A stretch of DNA of 64,000 bases from Strigamia acuminata. Taxonomy: Eukaryota; Arthropoda; Chilopoda; Geophilomorpha; Linotaeniidae. A program made the position numbers and the translations under genes. Below, in pieces: positions 23,576-33,319 of this stretch. Where the stretch lies: NCBI GenBank assembly GCA_949358305.1, contig OX442316.1:15190001-15254000 (forward strand), read 5' to 3'. The stretch's first letter is position 1. Every line of letters starts with the position of its first letter. Below the pieces are notes generated by a model. It was not told where the DNA came from. It saw only the letters and a program-made list of their open reading frames with translations, and made no database searches.

Positions 23576-24285
23576 TATTTTATTGGTTATATTTGTTGGT
23601 TTAATCGCCAGGTGGCAGTCTGGTGAAAGGGCGCGGATTTTAAAATAAACTACAAATTGGTACCGGTACAGGAAACCAATTTTTTGACTTAAATCAATTT
23701 TTTAAATAAAAAATTTGATTTTTATATAGGAAACAAAAAATTCGTGCTAAAAAATGTACATTTTTCCAGTTAATGTGCGGGCCTCTATTCAGCTTAGTCC
23801 GTGGGTCTCCAATAGCGCCAATACTGAATGGGTGCACAATAAGAATAAATGCAGAATGTTTGTACAATTATTTATTTTTACAAATTATTATGTTTTGAAA
23901 TTACTTGGCTAAATACAAAATTATATCTATACTTATAAATACAAATTTTTTTGTGTAAATACAAATTTTTTTGTGTAAATACAAATTTTTTTTTGTAAAT
24001 ACATTTTTTTTAGATGTAAATATAAATTTTTTAGGTGTAAATAAAAATTTATCGGTGTAAATCTCATGCTTTTTCGTGTAAAAACAAACTTTCTCGGCAC
24101 AAAATTTGTCTCGTAAATCTCTAAAACGTAATAAAAAGCAAGGAAACCACACATCTGATCAAGCAGTCCACAAATCAAATTTGGCGCCATCTGTTGCCCA
24201 AGCTACACGGAGTAATGTGATTGGGCAATTGTGAGAAGAACCGTGATTGGATGTGCCTATATTTCCCCTAAGCTGAACTACAAAT
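23576..24285. repeat. Left arm of large inverted repeat around methyltransferase 3
   Basis: Reverse-complement match to 25992-26777. It includes the methyltransferase leader (TAATCGCCAGGTGGCAGTC, AAAGGGCGCGGATTTT), a TTTGTGTAAATACAAA-like array at 23935-24060 and the phrase TGGCGCCATCTGTTGCC. It keeps the leader of methyltransferase 2 upstream of the hAT insertion. Confidence 0.75.
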
Positions 24286-24435
24286 GTCCAGCACTGATTT
24301 CTTCTTCACTTCTTTCATGAAATACAGCAAACTGTAATCGTAAACGCAACGACCAAACGGGATTTGGCCACGGTTGCGGATATTCGCATCATCCCATATT
24401 GATGGGCACTTATACTTAACTCCTTCGGTGGCCAT
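24268..24435 (-). pseudogene. N-terminal fragment of a methyltransferase 1-like gene
   Basis: Starts MATEGVKYKCPSIWDD and follows methyltransferase 1 for about 50 residues to KKSVLDI, then is cut at the arm of the inverted repeat (about 24285). The segment 24286-25075 matches the N-terminal part and upstream region of methyltransferase 1 (about 10610-11340). Confidence 0.85.
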
Positions 24436-24440
24436 CAGGA

Positions 24441-25175
24441 TGTATTTGTTGGATAAATCGCCAGGTGGCAGTTCAGTGAAAGGGCGCGGATTTTGGAATA
24501 AACCACGGTGGAATAAACTGAAAGCTGGTGTGGGCCGGGCCAGCCAAACCATTACTGACGACAGAAATAACATTCTCGCAATATTTTAAAGCGAAAGAAA
24601 ATGCATTTTGATGGCAAATAAATTTATTTTGACTTGGAAAAAGTGCATTTTTACACAAAACAATGTGTTTTCAATTAGTGATGAAATAATGCATTTTCAC
24701 GTAAAACAATGCATCATTCGGTTGGATAATACATTTTCCGGTTGAATAATGCATTTTTCTTGGAATAATGATAGTATTGCATAAAAATACATTATTTTAC
24801 CGAAAAATGCATTGTTTTACATGAAAATACACTAATTTATCAAAAATGCATATTTTACGTTAAAATGCAAAATTTCATCAAAAAATGCATTATTTCAACA
24901 AAACTGCGTCATTTCATTTCACTTGAAAATTCAGCGTTTTGTGTGAAATGCACTTTTTCCACCTCAAAACGAATTTATTTCCCATTAAAATTCATTCTTT
25001 ATCGCTTTTTAATATTGCGAGGATGGTTCGGCCCTTCCAAGAGCCCATCCCACACCTTGTCCAAGCCCACACTAACTTTTACTTTATTTCAAAATCCGCG
25101 CCCTTTTACTAGACTGCCGCCTGGCGATTAAACCGACAAACATAACCAATAAAATACATCCCGATAAAAACTACA
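24441..25175. promoter_or_regulatory. Divergent upstream region between methyltransferase fragment and methyltransferase 3
   Basis: Holds the AATGCATT-rich array (copy of 10763-11345). On the right side it holds the leader block shared by the methyltransferases: AAAATCCGCGCCCTTT, TGCCGCCTGGCGATTAAACC and AATAAAATACATCC, ending 6-20 bases before the ATG at 25176. Conservation of this block in every copy suggests promoter and 5' leader functions. Confidence 0.55.
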
Positions 25176-25946
25176 ATGGCCGCCGAAGCAGTTACGGGCC
25201 CATCAACATGGGACGATGCAACAGCAGCGAGTTTCCGCGACCGCGGCGAAAACCCCTTCGGTCCGTGCGTATTCGACTACACTTTGCTCAAGTACATGCA
25301 ACAAGTGGTGGATAAATCAGTGCTTGACATCGGATCGGGTGACGGGCGCTTTTGCCGCAAACTTAAAACCAACGGAGCGTCACGAGTGGTGGGCGTCGAC
25401 AGCTCGCCCGTCATGATTAAATCCGCTCGCGAAAAGTTTCCTTCGGCCGACGGATGCGAATTTCTACTCGGGGATGCTCGCAACCTTTCGTTCGTCGGCG
25501 AATTCGACTTCGTCACGGCGACCGGTCTCCTCCCGTTCGCCGAAACGGTCGATGATTTGAAATCAATGTGCGAGAACTTCTACGCCAACTTGACACCTGG
25601 TGGCAGTTTTTTCGGGATCAGCGTCAATTGCCAGAGCGACGGCGATTGGGGCAATTCGCTGGCGCGGTACGGAATCGAGTCGTTCACGCCGTTGCCGCCA
25701 GTCAATCTCACTCGACGGATTAAATTAGTCGCGAGCACACTCGACGCGAACGTAGCGCCGTTTACTATCACGCTTTCGTATTTTGAGCCGGAGGTTTACG
25801 AACGAGTGTTTAAGGAAGTTGGATTCAAGTCGTTCAGTCTGCAGCCAACTTTATTGGATCCTGATGTTGTTAATGAGTTTCCCGTTGGATTCTGGGATGC
25901 TTATAAGGCCAAACCGCATAGTTTGTTATATGTTGCTGAAAAATGA
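25176..25946 (+). CDS. Class I SAM-dependent methyltransferase 3 (intact)
   Basis: Intronless, 256 aa, start MAAEAVTGPSTWDDATA. The Rossmann-type SAM-binding core has motif I VLDIGSGDGRFCRKL (about residues 50-64), the acidic loop VVGVDSSP, FLLGDARNLSFVGEFDF, and a late motif TPGGSFFGISVNCQSDGDWG. The C-terminal part (LSYFEPEVYERVFKEVGF) is shared by intact copies. No signal peptide or membrane segment, so it is probably cytosolic. The substrate is unknown; methyl transfer to a small molecule is the likeliest role by family. It differs from methyltransferase 4 mostly by single residues. The lack of introns amid intron-rich genes suggests retroposition or horizontal origin. Confidence 0.88.
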   Translation: MAAEAVTGPSTWDDATAASFRDRGENPFGPCVFDYTLLKYMQQVVDKSVLDIGSGDGRFCRKLKTNGASRVVGVDSSPVMIKSAREKFPSADGCEFLLGDARNLSFVGEFDFVTATGLLPFAETVDDLKSMCENFYANLTPGGSFFGISVNCQSDGDWGNSLARYGIESFTPLPPVNLTRRIKLVASTLDANVAPFTITLSYFEPEVYERVFKEVGFKSFSLQPTLLDPDVVNEFPVGFWDAYKAKPHSLLYVAEK

Positions 25947-25991
25947 TGAGAGTTAATTATAGAGAATTTTTTTTTTCATTTTATTCAACAT

Positions 25992-26777
25992 TTGTAGTTC
26001 AGCATAGGGGAGGTTTAGGCACATCCAATCACGGTTCTTCTCACAGTTGCCCAATCACATTGCTCCGTGTAGCTTGGCAACAGATGGCGCCAAATTTGAT
26101 TTGTGGGATGCTTGATCAGATGTGTGGTTTTCTTGCTTTTTATCACGTTTTAGAGATTTACGAGACAAATTTTGTGCCTAAAAAGTTTGTTTTTTACACG
26201 AAACAGCATGAGATTTACACCGATAAATTTTTATTTAAACTTAAAAAATTTATATTTACATCTAAAAAAAAACGTATTTACAAAAAAAAATTTGTATTTA
26301 CACAAAAAATTTGTATTTACACAAAAAAAATTGTATTTACACAAAAAATTTGTATTTACACAAAAAATTTGTATTTACACAAAAAAATTTATATTTACAC
26401 CAAAAATTTGTATTTACACAAAAAAAGTTGTATTTACATAGATATAATTTTGTATTTAGCCAAGTAATTTCAAAACATAATAATTTGTAAAAATAAATAA
26501 TTGTACAAACATTCTGCATTTATTCTCATTGTGCACCCGCTCAGTATTGGCGCTATTGGAGACGCACGGACTAACTGGAAAAATGTACATTTTTTAGCAC
26601 GAAATTTTATTTTTCCAAAATAAAAATCAAATTTTTTATTTAAAAAATTTTATTCAAAAAATTGGTTTCCTGTACTGGTATCAATTTTTAGTTTATTTTA
26701 AAATCCGCGCCCTTTCACCAGACTGCCACCTGGCGATTAAACCAACAAATATAACCAATAAAATACATCCTGATAAA
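25992..26777. repeat. Right arm of large inverted repeat, with TTTGTATTTACACAAAAAA array
   Basis: Reverse complement of 23576-24285. Within it, 26220-26440 is an array of 18-20 bp units of the type TTTGTATTTACACAAAAAA, expanded compared with the left arm. Its right end is the shared leader of methyltransferase 4. Confidence 0.75.
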
Positions 26778-26784
26778 AAGTACA

Positions 26785-27555
26785 ATGGCCGCCGAAGTAG
26801 TTATGGGCCCGTCAATCTGGGACGATGTAAAAGCAGCGAGTTTCCGCGGCCGCGGCGATCTCCCCTTCGGTCGGTGCGTATTCGACTACACTTTGCTCAA
26901 GCACATGCAACAAGTGGTGGATAAATCAGTGCTAGACATCGGATCGGGTGAAGGACGCTTTTGCCGCAAACTTAAAGCCAAAGGAGCGTCACGAGTGGTG
27001 GGCGTCGACATCTCGCCCGTCATGATTAAATTCGCTCGTGAAAAGTTTCGTTCGGGCGCCGGATGCGAATTTCTGCTCGGGGATGCTCGCAACCTTTCGT
27101 TCGTCGGCGAATTCGACTTCATCACGTCGACCGGTCTCCTTCCGTACGCCGAAACGGTCGATGATTTGAAATCAATGTGCGAGAACTTCTACGCCAACCT
27201 GAAACCTGGTGGCAGTTTTTTCGGGATTAGTGTCAATTGCCAGAGCGACGGCGATTGGGGCAATTCGCTGGCGCGGTACGGAATCGAGACGTTCACGCCG
27301 TTGCCGCCCGTCAATCAGACTCGACGGATTAAATTCGTCGGAAGCACACTCGACGAGAACGTACCGCCGTTTACTGCCACACTTTCGTATTTCGAGCCGG
27401 AAGTTTACGAACAAGTGTTTAAGGGAGTTGGATTCAAGTCGTTCAGTCTGCAGCCAACTTTATTGGATCCTGATGTTGTTAATGAGTATCCCGTTGGATT
27501 CTGGGATGCTTATAAGGCCAAACCGAGTCATTTGTTATATATGGCTGAAAAATGA
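26785..27555 (+). CDS. Class I SAM-dependent methyltransferase 4 (intact)
   Basis: Intronless, 256 aa, start MAAEVVMGPSIWDDVKA. Motif I is VLDIGSGEGRFCRKL, followed by VVGVDISP, FLLGDARNLSFVGEFDF, KPGGSFFGISVNCQSDGDWG and a full C-terminal part ending LLYMAEK. It is the closest relative of the split gene 2, including the 3' flank (AAAACAATTTGTTGTCG), so the two form an inverted pair about 7 kb apart in current coordinates. The leader matches that of methyltransferase 3 almost base for base. Function as for gene 3: a soluble SAM-dependent enzyme of unknown substrate. Confidence 0.9.
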   Translation: MAAEVVMGPSIWDDVKAASFRGRGDLPFGRCVFDYTLLKHMQQVVDKSVLDIGSGEGRFCRKLKAKGASRVVGVDISPVMIKFAREKFRSGAGCEFLLGDARNLSFVGEFDFITSTGLLPYAETVDDLKSMCENFYANLKPGGSFFGISVNCQSDGDWGNSLARYGIETFTPLPPVNQTRRIKFVGSTLDENVPPFTATLSYFEPEVYEQVFKGVGFKSFSLQPTLLDPDVVNEYPVGFWDAYKAKPSHLLYMAEK

Positions 27556-28016
27556 TCAAAATTATTATTTTTTTGTATGTTTATAAAAAAATAATGACAA
27601 AACTATGTTTTATTTTTATTTTGTACAACAAAAACAAGATTAAAGTGACATTTGTTTAAAACAATTTGTTGTCGTTTTTTGGCTTGTAGTGAGTGGCGCC
27701 TAGCGGTAGAATTTGTCTAACGTTTGTCCGACTTTGCATCTGATTTTCAAATTTATAAGGATTAATTTTTTTTTTGCAATTATCAAAAAAGGATTTTAAC
27801 TACTTTTATAAGAACATTTTTTTTAATATTAAAAAATTAAAAAATTAAACTTTACAAATGATGATTTTGGATTAGGAGTCAGACAGAATCTAGCTGCATA
27901 AACAAGTAACAAGTTTGGCGAACGTGCACCTTGGCGGTAAGTTTAAGTGTTGGAAACTCGAAATAACGTTATGAATTATATACTAAACGATTATTTACAC
28001 TCACAGAGATAAAAAA

Positions 28017-28665
28017 ATGTCGCTTACCTCAGACGATGATGCCAAAGACGTGCTAAACCAGGCTATTTTGGCATCGGATTCACAGGACGAGTCCGACGAA
28101 TCGCTCTCATGTTCAGCGCTAAATCTCACCCACAGTGTCGTAGTAATAAACGAATCAGTCGACGACGACGAAAACAATATTAACTCCGATCAAAAAACGC
28201 CACCGAAAAATTGTTGCAAAAAAAATCACTGCATTTAAGACGAAAAAGAAAAAAGGTGTTATTACCGTATTATTTTTTATTTTTAAATTTATTTTTATTT
28301 TATACATTTTATTTTTTAAAATTATTTTCTTAATTTTGGACTACAGGTATTTGATGTTACCTCAGCAGCGACGACGATACGTCGGATAACCGGTCCAAAG
28401 CGCGCAAGAAAATAGATGGTAATTTAACACCGTTATTTTTTAACTTTTTTAAAATTAAATTTAAAATTATTTTAAATGTTAAATGATCTTGCAGCGATCA
28501 GTGGTGGATCCAAACGATTGCTGACAGTGAGGACGATGAATTTAAACATTGTTTGTTCAATTTTGACTATTTAAGAGTTAAAACGAATCTTAATGATTGG
28601 TTTTATTATTATTACCGGTATTACTATTTTTAGTTTTAACGAGGCTTAAAACTCCCAAACGGGTT
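28017..28665 (+). pseudogene. Inverted partial copy of the GCNA 5' exons
   Basis: Starts MSLTSDDDAKDVLNQ, matching GCNA exon 1 (MPLTSDDDAVDVLNQ). It keeps recognisable exon 2 (SSDDDTSDN-coding phrase near 28365-28420), exon 3 (about 28494-28560) and the start of exon 4 (TTTTAACGAGGCTTAAAAC). It then stops before the protease domain. Exon 1 is frameshifted near its end (NCCKKNHCI then stop). A truncated product of the acidic N-terminus is conceivable but a decayed copy is more likely. Confidence 0.85.
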
Positions 28666-29791
28666 CAAAATTTTTTTGATAGAATAATGCATTTTCCGGT
28701 GAAATAATGCATTTTCCGATGACGTAATGTATTTTCCGGTGGAAAAAAAATGCATTTTTATGTGAAAAATACATTTCTGGACAAAAACATATTTTTGTGC
28801 TCTTTGAAGAATTTTTTTTATACTTTCTTCGATGGAAATCCATCACACACAACAAGAGAATATAACCCATGATTATATTTAAATGTTTCTTTTTTCTTTA
28901 CCATTCTTTTCATTTTCCCAGAAATCATAATTATACTACTGTATACAAATAAGGAAAAGTGAAAATTTAAAATAAAAAAAAATAAATTAAAATAATTTTA
29001 TATAAAGCAAAAGTGGAGGGTGAGTGAGAGCTGCTGAGAACTGCTTTCATATTTATGTTTATAATAATCAAGTCCTTGGTTTAATAGTCAGCCGAGTTCA
29101 ATGACACCTTACAAGACCGGTTCTACTATGTTATACCAGTTAGGAATGTGTCATGGCCATCCTTGACCATCTAAAAAAACCAACCGATGTACACTTTCTG
29201 TAATGACCTTATAAAACGAAAGAGAAAACAAAACTCACTACAACACACACAACACAACACTCGAGACAAATCCACAATACAAAACTCTACAACCACACAA
29301 TTAACAATAAAAATAAACAAAAATAACCCTAAACCCAAACTACCATTTATTAAACACTTTTCTCGCCATTATCAGATAAAAATTCATTCTTATCATCGAT
29401 TTTATCATTTATAAAATAAAAAATTAATATAAATTTGTCCAAAGTTGATTAGAAATATCTACTGACATCAATTAATTGATCTTGAACTCTGATGTAAGTC
29501 ATGTAACACATAACAATGCCATTAAAAAGCACCAATCAGATGAGTTTGATGCAAATTAAATCAAATTACTAAACAAATATTGTTTGATATGAAGTGTTGA
29601 GCTTTAGGAGGGATTGGCAGAGTTCAGGTATGCATTTAAAAAACAGTGGGATGAGGTTTAGGGGCCACTGACTTGTGACTTTGCCACAGGCAAGTGTTTT
29701 TCTTTTTTTTTTTAGGTTGCTGATTCTCATTATCTAATTGATATCAGTAGCAGTAGCTGATCATTATTTTGCTGGTAGAGTTTGGCTGGAG
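28666..29791. other. Intergenic region before the chitinase
   Basis: 28670-28760 has several AATGCATTTTCCGGTG-like units related to the methyltransferase upstream array. The rest is AT-rich with ACACAACAC runs near 29245. No gene was seen. The chitinase promoter should lie at the right end. Confidence 0.45.
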
Positions 29792-32736
29792 ATGTTGCTG
29801 TTTGTGTGTCTTGCTGTTCTCACTGCAGGAGTGTTTGCAGATGGTAAGTTGCACTTGAAAATGAGTCCCCATCCTTTGTCGAAAGTGTTAATCATTGTGT
29901 ATTTCGTGTTTAGTGACTCCTAGTAAAGGTAACATCATCTGCTATTACACCAATTGGGCCAGCTACAGACCAGGATTGGGCAAATACACTGTGGATGACA
30001 TTCCAGCTGACATTTGCACTCATATCATTTACTCATTTGTGGGTTTGGATGATAAAACGTGGACAGTTAAGATCCTGGACCCAGAACTTGATGTGGACAA
30101 AGGTAAAACGCAAGAAAGGTGGATCGTATTTTGTCAATTAAGAGCCGCGGCTTTTTTGTCAGCAATTACAATTTCGGTTTTTCGTTTCTTACAATCTGGA
30201 GTCTCTGTCTCGTCTTTACGTGATGTATGCGTCCCTCCCGTGTAGTAAATCCCCATACTGCGCGGGTAAGACCATATCCAGTCACAATTGTAACAAAAAA
30301 AGTCTGAACGTCACGAATGAAGCGTACGTTCATCGTTCGTGAGGTTAAATACGGAAACAATAGCGTACTTTTGCAAAAATACGGTATTCTTGGTTTCTCA
30401 GCCGCGGCTACTATTCGAGGGTGACTCTTAATCGGTAAAATACGGTATTTAATGTACAAATAATATACTTAATTCAACGCAAATCAGAAATTTGTTACAA
30501 CGAGGAATTCGTTCTAACGGTGTTCGTGATAGCGAGGTTTGACCTGTATAAATTATTTTGTGTCCTCTGTGAGGTTGGCTTTGCTGCCTAGCTTCTTTCA
30601 GTTGCTAAAGACGGCTTTTATCAGTATTATCACTAATAATTTTATCGGGAATAAATAAGAATAATAATATATTAATTGTGCAGGGAATTTTCTCAAGTTC
30701 ACTGGGTTGAAGAAGAAACATGGACATTTGAAGACGCTTTGCGCCGTCGGCGGGTGGGAGGAGGCGGCAAGGACGTATTCGAAGATGTACGCCGATAAGG
30801 GGCGGCGAGAGATCTTCATCAAGAGCGTCATTGCGCACATCAAAAAGTACAACTTCGACGGGTTCGATCTGGACATCGAATACCCAGGCGCGAGTGACCA
30901 GGGCGGCTCGTATTCCGACAAAACAAATTACTTGAAATTTGTGCAGGAATTGCACGAGGCTATGCAGAAGGAAAACAAAGATTATCTACTGACCGCTGCC
31001 GTTCCCATGGCCAAATTTAGACTGGACGAAGGCTACGAGGTGCCCGAATTAGCCGAGTATGTAATTTAATTTTTCAAAAAAAAAAAAAAAAAAAAAATTA
31101 AAAAAAAAAAAAATTTAATATTAAATTACAGACTTTTTAACTTCATTCACGTTATGTCCTATGATTTGCGTGGACCTTGGGCACGGTTTGCCGACGTGCA
31201 CACACCGTTGTTTAAAAGACCGCACGATCAATGGGCGTATGAAAAACTCAACGTGGTAAGTTGTTATTAGAGAGTTTGCGGGATGCATTTTTCCCTTACA
31301 GTTAAAGACTATACGGTATAAAAATAGTGTAAGGAAAAAATGATAAATTAAGTTTTTACGGGCTGCACTTTTCCCTTATCACTAAACTATTTCAGCCAAC
31401 TACTGACAGTTAGTAATTTTGGGCCTAAAAATTCAATTTGGGGGCGTAAATGTGCAAATTTCTGCATAAAATTCTATTATTATGCCTATAAAGTATGGTT
31501 TTGGGCCTAAAATTCAATTTTGGGCCTCACTTATCATTCAATCTACGTACCTATGACTGTAATGTGTTTGATCGGGACAACAAAATAATCGCCATTTGCA
31601 ATGGGCGGAGCTAACAATATAGTGTTCTCAATTCTGATTGGCTGCGCTATATTTTAATTTAGTGTTGAAAACGATACACTAAAGATTTTTCCCTTACGAT
31701 ATGGCACTAAAAAAATAGTGTATCGTGAAGCAAAATAAGGGAAAAATGCATCCCGCAAACTCTATTTGCGTCGTATATCATTTTGTGTTGTCCGTATATA
31801 TTTATTGACGTTTTAGAACGACGGTTTGCAATTATGGGAGAATTACGGGGCGTCGAGGGACCAATTGATCGTCGGAATCGCTTTTTACGGTCGCAGTTTC
31901 CGGTTGGGAAGCAAAGACAACAACAAACCGGGCGCGGGAATTAAAACGTGGGGCGACGGACCCGATCCGGGACCTTACACCAATGCCAGTGGGTTTTTGG
32001 CGTATTATGAGGTTTGCGATTTGATTCAGAATCAGGGATGGACGAAACAGTACGACGAGTACGGTAAAGTGCCGTACGCGTATAAGGAGGATCAGTGGGT
32101 CGGATATGAAGACGCTGACAGCATCGCCATCAAGGTAAATAATTAATTAATTGTGATTTTTTTAGTTTTTTACTCCGTAATTTATTTAAATTTGTTTTTA
32201 GATGAAATGGTTGAAGGAAAAGGGTTACGGAGGTGCTATGATATGGGCTGTGGATATGGATGACTTCCAGACTCAGTGTGGGGGTCGAAAGAACGCTTTG
32301 ATTAATACAATGTACGATTTAATGAAGGATTATGTGGTGCCGGAACCGCCGCCGAGAACTACAACAGCTAGGGTAAGTCGGGAATGAAATTGTTTTGATT
32401 TATTTGGGATTTTGGGATTTTTTTTGTTGATTTTAGGTGACATTTTGGCCGCAGTGGACGCCACCAGCGACTACTCCGCGAACTGCGGTGCCCACGACGA
32501 GATATACTGGTCCTCCAACTACGCCTACTCCCAAGCCAACTGGCCCGACTCCGTCACCTGGCAAACCAGATTGCAACCAAGGCCAACAATATTTTCCACA
32601 TAAGATATGCAATAAATATTGGCGGTGTGTTATGAATCAAGCTCAGGAATACACATGCCAGAGCGAGCTTGTGTTTAATCCGAAAATAAACGCCTGTGAT
32701 TGGCCGAAAAGTGTAATTAGAGATGACTGCGAATAA
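29792..32736 (+). CDS. Secreted GH18 chitinase with CBM14 chitin-binding domain
   Basis: Seven exons: 29792-29843, 29914-30102, 30684-31056, 31132-31255, 31817-32134, 32202-32372 and 32437-32736; 508 aa in frame. The signal peptide is [16 protein letters not shown]. The GH18 barrel starts [14 protein letters not shown]. The catalytic strand is intact ([12 protein letters not shown], the D-x-x-D-x-D-x-E motif with Glu as acid). Later strands are [24 protein letters not shown] and [13 protein letters not shown] Pro/Thr-rich linker leads to a six-cysteine CBM14 domain ([18 protein letters not shown]... ending RDDCE). It would cut chitin outside cells, as in moulting or gut lining turnover. The exon 3 donor GTATGTAA is chosen because it restores the frame. 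Introns 2 and 4 carry MITEs. Confidence 0.93.
30124..30451. mobile_element. MITE of the TACCGTATTTTA family (copy 1)
   Basis: In chitinase intron 2. Ends resemble TATTTTGTCAATTAAGAG and the reverse complement of CTCTTAATCGGTAAAATACGG. The interior phrase TGTCAGCAATTACAATTTCGG is shared with copies at 52015-52257 and 53876-54136. This copy carries extra internal sequence. Confidence 0.75.
30494..30550. mobile_element. Remnant of a pogo-like TIR element
   Basis: A short inverted-repeat piece with TGTTACAACGAGGAATTCG and AGCGAGGTTTGACCTGTA, the latter reverse-complementing to TACAGGTCAAACCTCGC, a terminus typical of pogo/Tigger-like elements. Compare 44402-44476 and 50501-51382. Confidence 0.55.
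31271..31763. mobile_element. MITE in chitinase intron 4
   Basis: About 490 bp with inverted ends AGAGTTTGCGGGATGCATTT and its reverse complement AAATGCATCCCGCAAACTCT. The symmetry continues inward with TTTCCCTTA. No open frame. A target duplication was not clear. Confidence 0.8.
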
Positions 32737-33319
32737 AACGTGGAAAAATATTAACGTTTTCGTGGTTTTATTACATTTTTACATGAAAAACAAAAGAAAA
32801 ACACAAAGAAATCAAAATTATTGAATAAATAAAGTTTTAACCGTTATTTAAATTAATTAATACAAAAAATAATAGGCCTTGGAGGGCACATAACAGGTGG
32901 GAAACGAAACTTTTGTCTATTTTTTTGTTGCTGTCCCTTCAAAAATGAAAAAAAATCAGATTCACCTGTTGAAAATCGTATATTTTGAAATAATATTCAA
33001 ATTTTTCGAGCTAAAACAATCATTTTCGTCGTTTTTTCCAGCGAAACCCGTCCAAAACGAGATTAAATGACGTCATATTAAGATAGAGTTGTGCATGCCC
33101 AGGCGCCAGTGAGACAAAGCGGTTAATATATCCCAGAATACCGTTCGCTTTCTTCAATGTCGTCCGTACTTAAGGGCGAAGCATAACCCCCTGTAGGGGG
33201 TTATGGGCCAGCAGTGGTGTGCGGACCCAAGTTGAGTGCTCAAAATGTGAAACGACAAGCTGAAAATGATCCTAGTGGCGGTGGGATCGGCGGTGCGTTC
33301 ACGCTAAAGCGTCATCAAA
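32737..33319. promoter_or_regulatory. Chitinase 3' end and AF10-like upstream region with hairpin
   Basis: An AATAAA signal lies near 32824. Closer to the AF10-like start is the perfect 24-base palindrome CATAACCCCCTGTAGGGGGTTATG split 10-4-10 at 33182-33205, in the expected 5' leader or promoter. An in-frame TAA at 33305 lies upstream of the chosen ATG. Confidence 0.5.
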
